Part shown: positions 25,101 to 40,100 of the stretch, piece after piece | Numbering within the stretch: position 1 is the first letter of the stretch | Layout of the letters: every line of letters starts with the position of its first letter | Translations under genes and position numbers: made by a program | Notes under the pieces: model-generated | What the model saw: the letters and a program-made list of their open reading frames with translations, nothing else | Databases searched by the model: none | What the model was told of the DNA's origin: nothing | Origin: Blastobasis lacticolella | Lineage: Eukaryota; Arthropoda; Insecta; Lepidoptera; Blastobasidae | DNA length: 64,000 bases | Reading direction: 5' to 3' | NCBI GenBank assembly: GCA_905147135.1 | Contig: LR990043.1 | Span: 19,593,584 to 19,657,583, forward strand

Positions 25101-28100
25101 TTTAAGCGACAAAACATAGGCTAAACATGGGCCCGAAGTGAGGCTAATTATGTGCGGATATCAAAGCGAATTTAAGTTAACAAATAACAACTATTTTTTC
25201 ATGGCTATCCTACAAAGTCTAAAGTGTTTCGTACCAGTGAAGGCCACATTGACAATTATTATTTTTAAATAGATAGAAGCATACATCTTTTATTCATTGA
25301 TTTGCACCATCAACTTTTTTTAAGTTGTAGTCGTTTGCTAAATTAATGTCATTAAAAATTATTACATTTGCTTCTTTTTCACAAGGTTACAAAGAAATTA
25401 ATGTGTATCTAAATATAGTATACAACAAAGTCGCTTTCCGCCGTCTGACCCTGTGTATTTTTCTATTTACGCTTAGATCTTTTAAACTACTCAACGGATT
25501 TTAATGCGGTTTTTAACAAAAGAGTAACTCTAGAGCAAGGTTTATATGCAAGAAAAAGAGAGTAGGTACGGGTCTACTCCGTCTACTACGCGCTGCTACG
25601 GCGCTGGTGTTTTGTCGGTAGACCACCGGGTTTTGACTTTATCCTTTCAGCTCATCAAATCGAACTAATTTTTTGTAATAGTTGCTCTAGCCAGTTATTT
25701 GACCGCCATCTCCTCCGGTGATAAGTGACGATGCAGCCGATGATTGACCATGCCTGTCTAGGAAAAACCTATTATTCACTCTAGCGTGGAGGCGTCTAGA
25801 TTATTACGATCAGGGAACACACTCGCAGAATATAGAAAAACTGTTGAATTATTGAGAGATTTCCATTTGAATTTGTTCTTAGTTTCTTCATGATAACCGT
25901 GATCATTATTGACCTTACGTACCCAGTGATCATAGTCATCAAATAAACTAATATATTTTGTAATAGCAATTTTTACTTTTAACTGGTTTACCATAATAAA
26001 ACTCTCTACCCTAAATTCCACGTGTTTTAAGTGATAAATTCGGCTATAATCCCGATGTAAGTATAACATGCGCCGGCGCAGGGCACGCGCCCACAGCCGC
26101 CATTTTGAGGAAATGAGCGAGCGACATTGGTCGCCGCCCGTGCTTGCAACACTTTGACATTGGCCTCTTTTCGGGACCTACTACGCTTATCTGGCTACGT
26201 TGATGCGCTAGACGAGTGGCAGTATGCGTGTTGATGCCGTTGCCTGCTTGTTACATATTCGGGTGTAATAAAAAAATTGCGATTAAATTATTTAGGAAGA
26301 AGAGATTACGGTGGAAATTAAAGAAATTAGTTAGATAATCTACACGCGCGTGTTTTTAAATACATACGTATTACACATATCAGCAACAACAACATCCAGA
26401 CCCGTAACAGAAATAAAAGAATTCATCGTTTCAATTACTGCTCTGCAGGGAATCAAACCCGGGACGCCTGCGTGGCAGACCACGTGCGTGCGTGATGTTA
26501 ACCACTGAGCCACTCAGGTCATCAATATCATAGGGGTATAACACAAAACTTAACTTAACATAAATAACTTATTGCGTAAATTAGTACCTATGACCACTTT
26601 CCAGTACCATCATCAGAGCTTCATGGTACCATATTAATAAAAAATTCAGCTCATTTGAACGTCGGGCAGTGGGTCAAATTAGGCTTGCAAAATTCCAGGA
26701 CATACATATACAAGTGGAGTTGAATAGAATGTTCTTTTAAATACTTCCCCTATACCCATAATAATAACATAATAACTAAAACACAAAATATACACGCACG
26801 TTTTCGTATGGCCAGCAATATGAAACGTAAATACTTGTGGCCTACTTCGGGACACAATCTAACACTACAACGGTCGATGCAACGCACAGCGGCATATGTG
26901 CCCCAAAATAGGTCACGGACCAAGTCGTCATCGTGTGATGAAGAAATAGTTAAGTTCAAAACATATAATAACAAGCAGGATGTGCTCGAGGAAAATTGTA
27001 TCGGATTTAATAATTGTTGTTCAAGCGAGAAGAAACTATCCGAACAGTTGGTTTTCAGATTTATTTAAACTTTAGCGTAGAGGCATTTAAAATCGTATCC
27101 ATAGAGATTTTTTTTATAATACTATATTTAATGATAAAGTTAAAACTAAAAATCCTTATCTACTTCGCCATTACTAAACAAGAGGAATTACCCACTCTTT
27201 GCCATTCCTGGTACAAATGTGCCTGATACTAGTGGTATTAACCGCTCTATCAAGATAATAATTTAGTAATACTAACAGTCACGAAAGTCGTGAAAGAAAT
27301 GCTAGATGGTTTGAAGCTTTTATACCAAAGGCTAGACTAACTTAACATAATAGGTATTGCACTAATCTTAGGCGACGCTTAAGTTGTCGCAAGTACATGT
27401 TCCAAGCATTTAGGCGTCACAAAATCAGTGTCATGAAGAGAGCGACTTAGTGAGATTAGTTTTGGCATAAGGTTGGTAACTGGTGCAATTCTTTTCTTGT
27501 TTCTGTCAACGTAGTGTAACATGACGGGCATAAGTTTCAGAGTAAAGCATAAAGAAATATGCTCTGTTTTGTGTTACTAATTATTTTTAAAATTGTATAT
27601 TCTTGAATACGAGTGTATTATAGTTGTATAATAGTTAGATCTAGCTAGATAGACTCCATGCTACACGATACTAATACGACCACTATAAACCCACAATGGC
27701 CTGTCGGACGCCCGATGCACAGGCACCGTAAAAATAGGTCGCAAACATCATTTAGCCGTGGCAACTCAACAACAAAGGTCTCAATTCAGAGCAAGACAGG
27801 TTAACAAGGTGCATAGGCAAAGGAAGCGACCCTGGTTAGGTACACTGGCTGCGTGCTTGCCAGATCTATAACCAAAGTTAAGCAACGCACACCAGTGGCT
27901 GCATCCTTGCCAGATCAATAACCAAAGTGAAGTCTGAGTCCAAGAACTGGAGAATTTCAGGACAGTTTGGTGAGCCTCCTAAAACCGTTGGCTCGGCGAG
28001 TTTGATCAAGATCTTCGAATCCTAAAATTTGTTGAACAGTTTCGAGAGGCGATTGGCACTCCGTGACGGAATATTATTACTATTACGAATGATGTTAGAG

Positions 28101-31100
28101 ATTAAGGACTCTATCCATTGTCGGGTGTCGTAAAAGTCGACTAATGACATAAAGGCGGATCAGCTAGTATTTCCGTAAACTAGAAAGCAACATATTTTCA
28201 TTTTCAATATTAACCTGATACTCCAGGATGCCTGCCAAGCGTGGGGACCTTTTTTATTCTACACAGTGACAAACGAGCCGACGGTAACTATCGCCCATTA
28301 CATCTACGATTCATACATTTAAGTTACAGGCAACAAAAATACAGAGCCGCAGGTTGTAATCGCGTGAAAACTGAGATGAAATGCCTCTTGCCTGTAATTG
28401 CGCTGGCTACCTTATTCTGAAGGCGGTGGTACTCACCCAGGCAGACACCTCAGGCTTGACAGAGACCTACCACCTGATGAAACTAAGACAATACCCTCCA
28501 CTAAAGTAACGGAGCTCAGGTCCAGCAGTGGACTATATGGTAATAGGTGCATGGGTACCTATGGCCAATATCGATGTGTTTGGTATTGGTACTAATATGT
28601 ACATACGCCATAAAGGAGGGTATTTTTTAAAATGAAAGCGGGTCACTACAACTGGCACTACTAGAAAACACATGAAGACTAGCCAAAAGTAGCGGTGTAA
28701 AACCTTTATTATCTACAATGGTTCGCTTTATTGCTGGGGGCCAGATAATATGGAAGAGCTGCGGTAATATAAAGTTAATCCGTACCCTTCAGTGAAACCT
28801 AACGTAGAAATACGAGCTTAGACCTAATGGAGTACCCTCATGTAAGTGCCTTCATGATAACGACGGTATAAATTATTATTACAATATGGTCTTGAACAAA
28901 TTTACGTAGATAGAACTTAAATATATGTGTACTTGAATAGAGGTCAATATTAGATATTTATTTCACAAACATGTTCCGTATAATAAACTCGATCGCAATA
29001 GCTGTTACGATAAAGGAACTACAGGCCCTTCACGACATCATTACTTATCGAGCCCAGTCCCTAAACAGCACAGACGCCCACAGCACCATGCGGCCCCCAT
29101 TGCATCGTGCCGCATCTAAAATGGGTCACCGGAATAAAGAGGGTTAAGCCACAACTAGTTCTTTTCAAACCGTCCGACTGATACGGCATTGTCTGCCACC
29201 TGGGCGATGATTGTACATAATTCCGTCAAAATGAATTGAATTTTTTATACCACTAAGCTGGCAAACAAATAACAGTCTCAGATTGCCTATGGACGTTTGC
29301 AATACGCACCAAGTTTTGTCAGCTTGACATTGTCTTAGAAATACCTTCTGAACTAAACGTCACTACATAGATATTGTGAGTGGAAAGTTCAGGAATCTTA
29401 GAGCTACAATGAAGCTTTTTTTACTGGGGACACCTGAACTTTCTGTCTTTGTAGCGTTCAATGCCCTGTTTTGTCATGGTTTTGCCACCGGTAGGAATGG
29501 TGGGTGAATTACTCTATGAACTATAAATCGCATTAAAATCCGTTGCATATTTTTAATGATCTAAGCGATAGATATGTAAGGACAGACGGTGGGAAACGCC
29601 TTTGTTTTACACTATATATAGATGACACATGACTCCATGTGAAGGTGGGGAATTACAAAAGTGTATTAGTGAATTAGTGCCATTAGTGGGCTATCAATCA
29701 GTGAGTCTACAAGAAATCAGTCTCCCTCATGGTCCCACCGGTGGGACAAACTAGTGGGTACATGAGAAAACTGCTTTTTTATCTAGATCCAAACATTCCC
29801 AGTCGGAGTTGTGATGCTATAGATTATTGGCAGAAATATTTCGTGACTTTCCTTCATAGAAAGGACTTGTATAAAAAGCATCTCTTCATGACGTTAGCCG
29901 CTTTACTTCCTTACGCTTTTACTTATTTGCTTAAGAACGTATATGCTGTAGGTACTGTCCAAATTTATCCATTTGTTTAATTCATACATTGCGTCAGTAA
30001 GTAGTATAAAGGCTGGTTATTCAATAGGCACCAAACTGTTTGTGCAATTTACTTACCTAAATAATCTTGATTTACATAGATTTCTATGTAAATCAAGTTT
30101 TCTAGGTATTCAGTGGCGCCACTTTCCGTATATTTTACATAACAAATGCCCAAATTAGTGACACGTGTAAGTTCTGCAAGTAATTACAATTTAGTTATTT
30201 AGCTGCTCAAGTCATCAATTAAGTTAAAGATATACAGTCACGACTGTATTGTGCCTTCCACATTCATACATATGCTCATACATTTTCGTCGGTTGAGGGA
30301 ATGACATTATACTAGATTGGCTGAAAAGAGAGCTCATTTGCCGTAAGCCTCAAAAAGTCATCCCCCCATACATTTTTATCACAAAAATCAATAATCGTTT
30401 GGCAGTCTCAAAAGCTCTGTAAATTAAAAATAATCGTTTGTTTTGTAGTATTTTATCGGCTTTTATTGGTTTATATGGAAATTATCATCAAACTTCGTAT
30501 ATATGGAGCGCGCCAGCTTTCGGTAAAGCACACATAGAAATAGACCCGTTCTATCAATATGTAAGGATGATGTCTACATAACATTTCCCCATATTCGTTC
30601 ATAAAATAATATACACACAAAATCTTCTACTCTCACGAAAATAACACGCAAAATGCTTAAAGCAGCCAACGCCAGAAGCGCCGTTCAAAGCATACGACCC
30701 CAATCCCGCCAATATTCACTCGCCGTGAAAATGCGCTGCGGATCCGAAATCAAATTGAAAATCGAGCTCCGCGCCTATACCCTACGCGTAGGAGGCTGCG
30801 AGCGAGCCCGCGTACCTATAACTATAGCTGTGAGGGCCCCGGATGCAAGTGAAAACGACATCAATAGGGGGAGCACGACTAACCCCGTTTCCAGGGACAC
30901 GCACACACGCGCGCCCAATGACAACGCATCCCCGGGCCAGACGGCTGTGTGCCGCTGTGTGCTCAAGGTCGACCGGGCGGACCCGGCGAGCGCCAGAGCG
31001 AGACAACAACATCCACCCCCAACGAAAGTGCAAGCGAAATGCGCGAGAGAAAATCAATCTTGCACGGAGTGGGGGGCACCGAAAAACTAGGTGAACCGGC

Positions 31101-34100
31101 TCGGACTTTCGGCGGTACGTGCGGCCACTGCCAATGGCGTAGGCGGCGGCTAGGACTTTCCATGCATTTAGTACCTACTAGCTAACTAGCTTTTCTGAGC
31201 CAGTGAGTCGGAATCCTATGACGTCCCTATGCATTTGGAGGTTCCGAAATTCGGCGCACCCGCTTCGCCGCCATTGGCAGGGGTCCACAATGCAATTAGA
31301 GGTAAAAGGGTTTGCCTGTCGGGTAATTTTAACTTTGTTCACAATTTTCGTCACAAATTAGTGGTTCCGCTTTGATATTCGGAGGGTGCACGGAACTACG
31401 CGGACGGCTAATGCGTTTCGCCATACAAATTGAATGATTACGAGCGGCAGCTGCCCCGTAGATAGACCGTGATAAGTTATCTCGTAGGCCCAAATAATGG
31501 ACAAGATTGCTGTCTACGCCTAATTAACCTACATAGGGCACCGATACCGGTAGGTACGGTAGACGTCTAATCACGATGACGCGGCGAAATTTAGGAGGCG
31601 ATCTCCCGACTCATCCCGGAGCAATCAATACGTGTGCCGTGCACCTTCACCCCCGAAAGCGAAAGGGGTACGAATCGAGCTCACACAGCACGGCAACATG
31701 CACAACTATAGAGTAAATATCTGGGCCTCGCTGGGGGTGTTGTTTTACGTATAATGCACCCAAATATAGATGGGGAGGGGGAGGGGTGGCCTCGTTGCGG
31801 TATAGACCCCCCCGCCGGGGGCCAAAGCCCACCCTCATGACGTTTAGCCGACCGCAACACCTTGATTTTTGACGTTAACTAAAAACGAACCACGTGATAA
31901 AAGTCAGTTCCTACGATGTTAAATTACTGCGGCTTGCGTTTCACTTAGTAGGTACTGCCGCCAAAAAGGTTTTTAAGTAAGCCCGTTCGCAAGGTTTACT
32001 TAAAGTTAATTGTTGTTTTCACTATCAGCAATCTGTCGATTAAATTAAATCCACAAGAAGAAACGGTAATACATTTTCTTAGCTATTACTAATTCAGCGA
32101 ACCTTATTACAAAGTCGAACCATAGTTTATCGATCGATCAACATTCGAATAAAGCTATAAATAGGGCATAAAACACGTTTATTAGACGTAAAACTGAACG
32201 TTTGGCGCTTCTTATCAAGTATTCAAGACACGGCCCCGACGAACTACAGTTTCGAGTTTCGGAGTATCTGCATTTAATATTCAATAGTAGTTTCAGGTAA
32301 CCTAGCAGTATTATCAAATAATCTACGTAACATGCAGTTTATCTATGATAACGGCGACTATTTTTATCAGCAATAGGCAAGTTTGCGGCTCCTAGATAGT
32401 TTCATGTGCTAGTTTATCAAAGTAAATAGTGACCTTAGTAAAAATAACGCGCCAATTTCTACGTTCTATCTGTTTACAACTTGGTGATATTAAATGGTGA
32501 AGCAAGTTTAGAAGCAATATCCTAAACAAGTAAACCTACCTACTCCAACCAAAGTACCTAATGCGAGAGATACGTGTTCAAATATCATAAGTACTCCACA
32601 TAAATCCGTCCCCTAAAATTTGAATAACTGCACGAAATTGACACGGTGCGAACGAAACCATAAAACTGATGCAAACGAATCACGACCGTCATCACTCTGG
32701 GCATGCGAGACACCGACCGTAATCCACCCACTGTTACTCTGAATATTAAATTAAGTCAACAGAAGCGGGGTAGCCGACAATATATGCGAGGATGCAAAAA
32801 TTTTTCGAATGCGTCGAACGCTTACTGTCGGATCCTGCTGAAGTATTTTTACGACCAATAAACGGCAGTAGGAATCTGTCACACGGTATATTCAGTGTTG
32901 GAGCACGGCGTCAGATTGGGGGGGGTCGTGCGCCCCCTCCCGGGAGAGGGGGCTGGTTGCTCCGCGACACATATAGCCACCCGGTCGATAAGGAAGGCGA
33001 AAGCGGGCCGCGTCGATGCGTTCCGCCTAGTCGGGAAAACGCAGTATTGCGGCGGTGCCTAGATACGAATTTCACAGAGGTGGAAGCGAGGAAGGTTTAG
33101 ATAATGCTGCTACTATTTGAATACCCGCCCCTTAATTCGTTTGTTTTGTTAACGTTTTAGATACTAAAGCAGTGGGACTTAGCGGTAAAAAGGTCCCATA
33201 ATTCAATTTGGCATGATTCCTCCCTCAAGTATATACGAAGACGCGAGCAAAACTTATCTGTGAATAATAGATGAGCGCTAACCAATACCCAAGTCCAACT
33301 TGGGGGGCTTAATGGAGCGTTGGGAATCAATGTTCACGCACAAGGAAAACAAATAAAAAACTTAAATATAGTTCTACTAAATGCGAACGTCTGGAACGAA
33401 TGACTCACAATATTCTTGTTGATTCATCTGAATAAGGTGACATGTGGTAATAGCAAGTATGGGATTAATTTAAGAGAATATTGTTACTTATACCCTTTTG
33501 AAACTGTAAGTGTGTGCTTTACTTTTCTAGATCTAATAATCCGAAAGGCTATCTTCCTTTGTGTTCTACCAAAGGAAGATCCTATAGCAAAAGTTTTCTT
33601 ACCTATCACAAGACAATTACATCTTAACATCCACGTCAAAGAACTGTTACATTTGAGGTACTGGGAAACCCTAAAAACTATTGTAAGAGGATTGATGATT
33701 GATAACAATAAGATAAACCTATAAACTAAGTGGTCAGCAAATTCGTTTAATGGTGTAAAACTAAAAAATATCTTAACGCCCAAGAGCGAAAACTTGAAGG
33801 TTAACACAATCATGATGTTCTGGAGTCCATAAACAACGAACATAAAACGAAGGAAGAACGACCATCAATGAATTCAGTATCATTATGGCAAACAGACTCA
33901 TACGACAAGCTTTTCACAAGAAAGGCACGCCTTAGCTGTTTAAAATTCGCCAATAAGCGCCAAATCCTCAAGATTTACTCGCGATGAGATACATATCTAA
34001 CGAACAGCAATGTCAATAACCCAGGAAGTAGAAACCATGGCAAGGAGGCGCCATAACGAGGCCTTAAACCGACCATGCAGAAAACGAGATTCACCCCTCA

Positions 34101-37100
34101 GCAAGAAGAGGTATGTGCCAGAAGAAATCCCGGAGAGTCGTATCGTTCCCCACTTGTTACATACTACCCTCGCCTTACAAAGTTGAGATGCGGCAGGGAA
34201 TCAGCAGATACTAATTGGATTGACAATGGACTTCGTTTTATTAAAAACGAGGGACTAAGTCAGCTGTTTATACGGGTTGGGTTTACATTTAATGTGAATA
34301 ATAAGCAAATAATGTGTGTTAGTAAGCTAAATTTTAACTATAGAACTAGTATATAAAGCTGAAGAGCATTTTTGGTGGGTATGCCTGTTTGTTAAAAGTA
34401 ACTGAACTGACCTAAAACTTATAGGACAGGTTATCATTTAAAATGTTTTTAAGCATATCGCATAATTTTAAATATTGTAAATTATAACATAACTAAGTTG
34501 AATTGTTTTGCATTAAGATATTTCATCATTCCTATCTTCGTGTTGGCGAACGCAATAAAGACAACGCAAACAAACCAGCCCCATAATTCCCGTTCAAGGG
34601 CGAAGTCTCCTCTTAATTATTAGGATATCATAAACCGATTGGAGTAGTGAAGCCATAAAACGGTTATTTCAAAAAGCGGCCTCTGTGAGTGCAAACTTCC
34701 TAGGGCCGGGCCTCACGCGGAGGGGGGCTCGCGCCCACCGCCCCGCGCCCGCAGGGGGGTCCCTACCACCCCGCGCCCGGTGCGTCTAGCACACTTGTTC
34801 CTAAGCGACCTCGAAAAGCTGGGACTCGAAGCCCAAAAACGAAAAGTCAACGAAAGCATTGAAACAATTCGCGACAAATGAGGTGCAATTAGGTGGCATT
34901 GTTAAGTTTAAGGTCGAATTGCGTTTGCCTCAAACTTGGCAAACTTTGCGTGGGCCAATTAATACTGCGGGAGTTCCATATAGTTTCTAGGGATTCGTTT
35001 CATTTGCGCAAGGTTCGCAGTGAAATATAAAAACGTTGGCTTAAACGTGACTTTGGTAAAAACAAAATTATTCTTTCCGTAAATTTCCTCGATTTGATTG
35101 CGAAACTTACTTACAGGGTCTTCCTCTACGTCAAGGCTCTCTAACGGAGAGTTTGCATGAAGAGATTGATGAATGTGAATGAACCGAAAGAGATTTGTCG
35201 AGACCGTAGTATGTAAGAAAATGCAGACTTTACCTACCCCTATAAAATAAACACGTGATTGTATGTAGGTACATGGATGTTGCATTTCTATTTATTTGCG
35301 TTATTAACTTAGAATTTTAATGTAAATACATTAAAAAGAAACGGATTTATCATAGAGATGGGTGTTTACGTAAACGTTATCTTTCCAAGAAACTAATAAA
35401 AACGGAAATCAGTCAGACCCCACTAATCTGAATCACAAACAAGACTAAACGCAAGTACATTTTTTTAGAAATTCCGAGCTCCTAACGGAAGTAACTGAAA
35501 TTTTCAATATTGAGCGACTCCGATGAATGAATGAGTAAGAGAATACGGCGTTGGGCTCGCCCCCTGTCACGTGATAATGACTGTTGAATAGGTAAAATGT
35601 GCATTATTCTGAGTGTTCTGTTCCTTTCTGTTACTTACTGTTCATACCTTATTTAGTAACATAGCAGTAACCCTTCTAGGAGCGAGTGTAAAAATGGTGG
35701 ATCTCCTAAAGGAGTTAAGCAGTAACCGTATATTGGTTTTCAAATAAAATAAAACTGCATCGAAGTCGGCCGATCCTTGCAGCTACAATGCTACACATGC
35801 ACACACTGAGACAGATACGCAGATACACATTTCAAACCTACAACACCAATTTTACGTGAGGTTAAACTCAAATGCAAGCGAAGTCGTGTTACAAATTAGT
35901 AAAGGCAAACGCTAATTGTACCAAGTCCGCAGTCACAGCGGCTTAACCGTTGAACGCTGCGCAACGCGCAAGCCAACGTGACGTTCAGTAATTAACACGA
36001 AAATTTGAATAGAAATATATGTAAGTTCAAATAGAACTAGGTACACAATCGTACGGAAAACTGTTTTAGTGTTTACTTTGTAGAGGAACAGCTGAATTAC
36101 ATACATATGCACATACAATTATGGTTTGGAAGTACCATAAAGATTGCTTGTAAGAATTTATTACTATGTGTAAAATTGGTTTTTTAATAACAACTTAACG
36201 ATTACTAAAGTTTAATATTTTGCAGCCGCACATGGTAGCAAACGCTATATTCCCAAACTTACTAATAACTCTTACTGTTTTCGATTGGAGAGATAAATGG
36301 CAACCCGAGGAAAGACATGGATTTTAGTCTTAAAAATAAAAGGAAACTATAGATGATGTAGTTGCTTGAATAGAGAAAGTACCGCTTAGCCGGCTGAGAG
36401 AGTATGAATAAAAAATAATCATCATCTTGGCGTTTTAATGTCCCGGTTGCGCTCTCCCGCACGAGTTCCAGGATTTGGCGTATGTGTGTCCGTCTAACTA
36501 AATGAACGAAATTGACCAATCATAGAGCCGCATTCCCTGAGCAGACGAGCACTGTAAGAATGCATAGCAACCCAGACATAGTAAGCATTGTTCGTGAATA
36601 CTCTCTTGTCTTCTTGTGTTCTTGTCTTGTTGTCTTTTTGTATATAATAGAATATGCGTTATTGGGGTGGGTGTCGGTTAGGTTGGTAATAATCCTTGCA
36701 CTTTCCTACTACCTTATTACGACAACTCATTGTCTAAGTACGCAATGAATACACATTTCGATAATGGAATGCATTCGTCATTTGTTTTTGGGAAAAAAGT
36801 TCAATGTCATGATAAGATAACCCGGCCAGGCGCATGCAAGATGTAAACATGCTGCAAAAACGGCACGTGTAACTTTTGTACGGTGACGCTGTGACATTAG
36901 TAGGTATTTAGTTTTCAGATTTTAGTTGGACTTGGACCTGATTAATACCGTACCTGAATTGAAAACCGTTCGGCGCATTTATAGACTGCTAATCAAAATA
37001 GCTTCTTTTTTTAGTACACTAAGGTGTCAAACGGCCTGCCTGATGTTAAGCAGTCACCGCAGCCCATGGACGTTTGCAATACCAGAGGTAACACTCACGC

Positions 37101-40100
37101 GCTATCGACCTCGTAAAATACCTTTTCATCCCTTTCTTGAGAACTCCATGTTGTACTCTCCAGGGAAAACCTCTCCAGGGAGCTCATTCCACAACCTTAG
37201 AGTGTGTAGGCGAAAATTCTTTTGGAACCGCACACTTCGTGACCAATTTCGTTTTAAGGTGGGAGGATGAAATTGTCGATGGCGAGGCTAGATTTAGTCG
37301 TCCCCAATCAGAGACCCTAGATAGAGGACTCTAGATTTTAAACACAAGTAGCTCGCGAGACTTTTCTCCACTACAGAACAAACGAGGGATATTGGCATGA
37401 CACGATGATGAAAATGCGCCTCCAGTTCTGTCCGTACCGGATACAATTATTTTTTTCGTATTAACTTGCTAATAAATTCTAAGATTTTATTTAAGCGATA
37501 AACAAAGTAGGTGAACACCGGGAGATAATTTTATTTCATATTGGTGTGTGAATTTGATATTTTTTTCCATAGGCATAGATAATTCGAGACCTATGCTTTA
37601 AAAAAATGTTTACCACACCTCAATTACTGGTGGAAGAGCTTCTATTATTTATAAAAGTCAAAGATGGCAGGTTATAAATTTACTACAAATATCAATTTAT
37701 TTCTATAAAAATATAAGTAGATAAGTACTAACATTTTATTTTCACTAGTCTTTGTTCAGATTGGGAATTAAGCGACGATACCCACAAAAATGGTTGTGAA
37801 GATAAATTAAAACTAAATATTAATGAAACAAATCGCTAGATCTTAAGCCGTCTCGTACAAATGTGTATCAGATAATACCTTAATATTGTAGCAATTTTGG
37901 TATAAATTGTACCTACTTAATTAATGATAAATATTTTATCATAAATGATAAAATGCACATGCATGTCTATATCGTGGCTGCAAAACATAGTTCAGTTACT
38001 TAATTATAAAATGTATAGTTGAGTAACTGAACTATATTTAATATTGAATAAAAAACCTCCTAAAAAATATTTGTTAATATTGTCATGTTCAATGAAAAAC
38101 GGCTTGCGAAAATCAAACAAATTTATTACAAAGTGCGCAAAATCTACAATGAAACTTCAAAAAATATTGCCTTATGTAAATAAATGATAAGCAGAGGTTG
38201 GAAAAATACAAACATTTCCCTGTGTGCTTATCTATAAATGCATTGAAAGATAAAATTTACATACTTGGCCTTGGCAATAAAAATTACGCACGAAAAATGC
38301 CAAACCAAAATTATCGGAGGCCAGTGTCGGTCGTTGGCCTTTTATATCGGTTTTTAAACAACTATTCCCGGATATACATGCATTTACTTTGTAATTTATA
38401 ATTTAAAAGTACGTGCTTGGTTAGTAGGTAAATATCTTTCATAATACTGCCAACTGTTTCTACCAAAGTATGAAATGCTGAACGAAGACGTCGATCAGAC
38501 TTTTTACTTATATACCTACTCAGTAGATAAGAGGACATTGTGAAATAAGTATTATATAAGTAAGTATTAGTAATAAGTATGAGCAAGGTATTGTCATCAA
38601 TATTCTGAGGAGAACGATCATAATATGGTTGTCGTCAAGTTCTCCATTCACTGGTTGTGTTCCGAATTTTCCTTATTCCTTAGTTAGTTTATAGCTTCCT
38701 TCTTTTTTAAATAATAAATCATCAAAATTATCCGTACATAGTATGAAATAATGTCGCTTCTCGCTGTCTGTGCCTCTGTATGTATGTATATATGTACGCT
38801 TAGATCTTTTAAACTACGCAACGGATTTTAATGCAGTTTTAAACAATAGATAGAGTGTTTCAAGAGGAAGGTTTATAGGTTAAAACTAGTATGAAATACA
38901 TTAGAAATTTTCTGATCGTAAATGTATCGTAAACCTATGTTCTCCCTATGAAATTTTGACCAAGTTCATGCTCCACTGCTGCATGAATAACGAACAAATC
39001 TACAAAAAACTTTACGCTTTCAAAACGTTGTAATACTTATTTCTTCTCGTAGTAGTACTATAACAATTTTAGAAAATAAATTTAATCCAATGATGTAGTG
39101 AAATTCAGGCACAACATCTAAGTTTGAAGATTTGGCGACAGCACTAAACTAACTCATGCAATTCTAAAGTTAACATCCATTCCTGGTACCAAAACGCAAA
39201 AGGTAAATATACGACAAAGCCGTCGAAACTGCTGACGTGGCCTGTCATCGGCAAATTTCTCTAGCAACGTAGTTGCAATGGCAGCAAAGGCCTTCATCAA
39301 GGCTTGTTAGCACGTCGATATTATCAATTAGCGGGTACGTAATAATTCGGAACCAGTAGCTCGCCTGTTAGCATAGCTTAACCACGCATAGGTTGTCGAC
39401 CTTGAACAATTTGCTATCACACTTTGCATTGTTTGCCGCTTTAAGGATATTATGAAAATGTTTGCAACGCTACTGTAGGCTACATGCGTTAGCTTATTGA
39501 CGTTATGACTTTTCTAGATTCATATGCTTTGACCTTGGATCTTGATTTTATTTTGACTGAGTTGGTTTCCGGGTATTATGTTCTTAACTGTTTTTTTATT
39601 TTTCGTTAGCAACTTGTTTTTTTCTTTCTTACTTATTGGCACATTGGCAATTTTTAATTATTTAATCAATAAAATTAATTTTCGGACTGTACCGCATCAG
39701 AGTCGACATTCAGCGATTATATAAGTACATGCATAATCATCTTAGTTTGCAAATGCCTATGCTTAGCTTATCTACTTGCAAACTTTGGACATCATTTTTA
39801 AATAACAGTAGGTACCAGACTGTTACCAAAGTCTGAAGTCTCTCCTGGTGAATAGGGCAAAATTTCGTATTGAACAGTATGACCTAATTTCTTTGTCTCG
39901 AACGCTTAAGTTCAACAAGCAAGAATTTCTCGGAATCCGATTTTAGGTAAGTCTTCATAGGTACAAGCTTCCTAAAAATTACTATTCCCGTCCCTCAGTC
40001 ACGAGCGGCTTTAACATAATTATGTTACGCCCAGTGTCGACTCAGAATTTTTTCGTCGTCTGAAGAAGAAATCCTTTCTTTACTTTTCGAAACCAAAATT

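Noticed and set aside
30653..31090. 145-codon frame in the CpG-rich intron block
   Set aside because: Several overlapping frames on both strands are equally open; no domain, no splice support.
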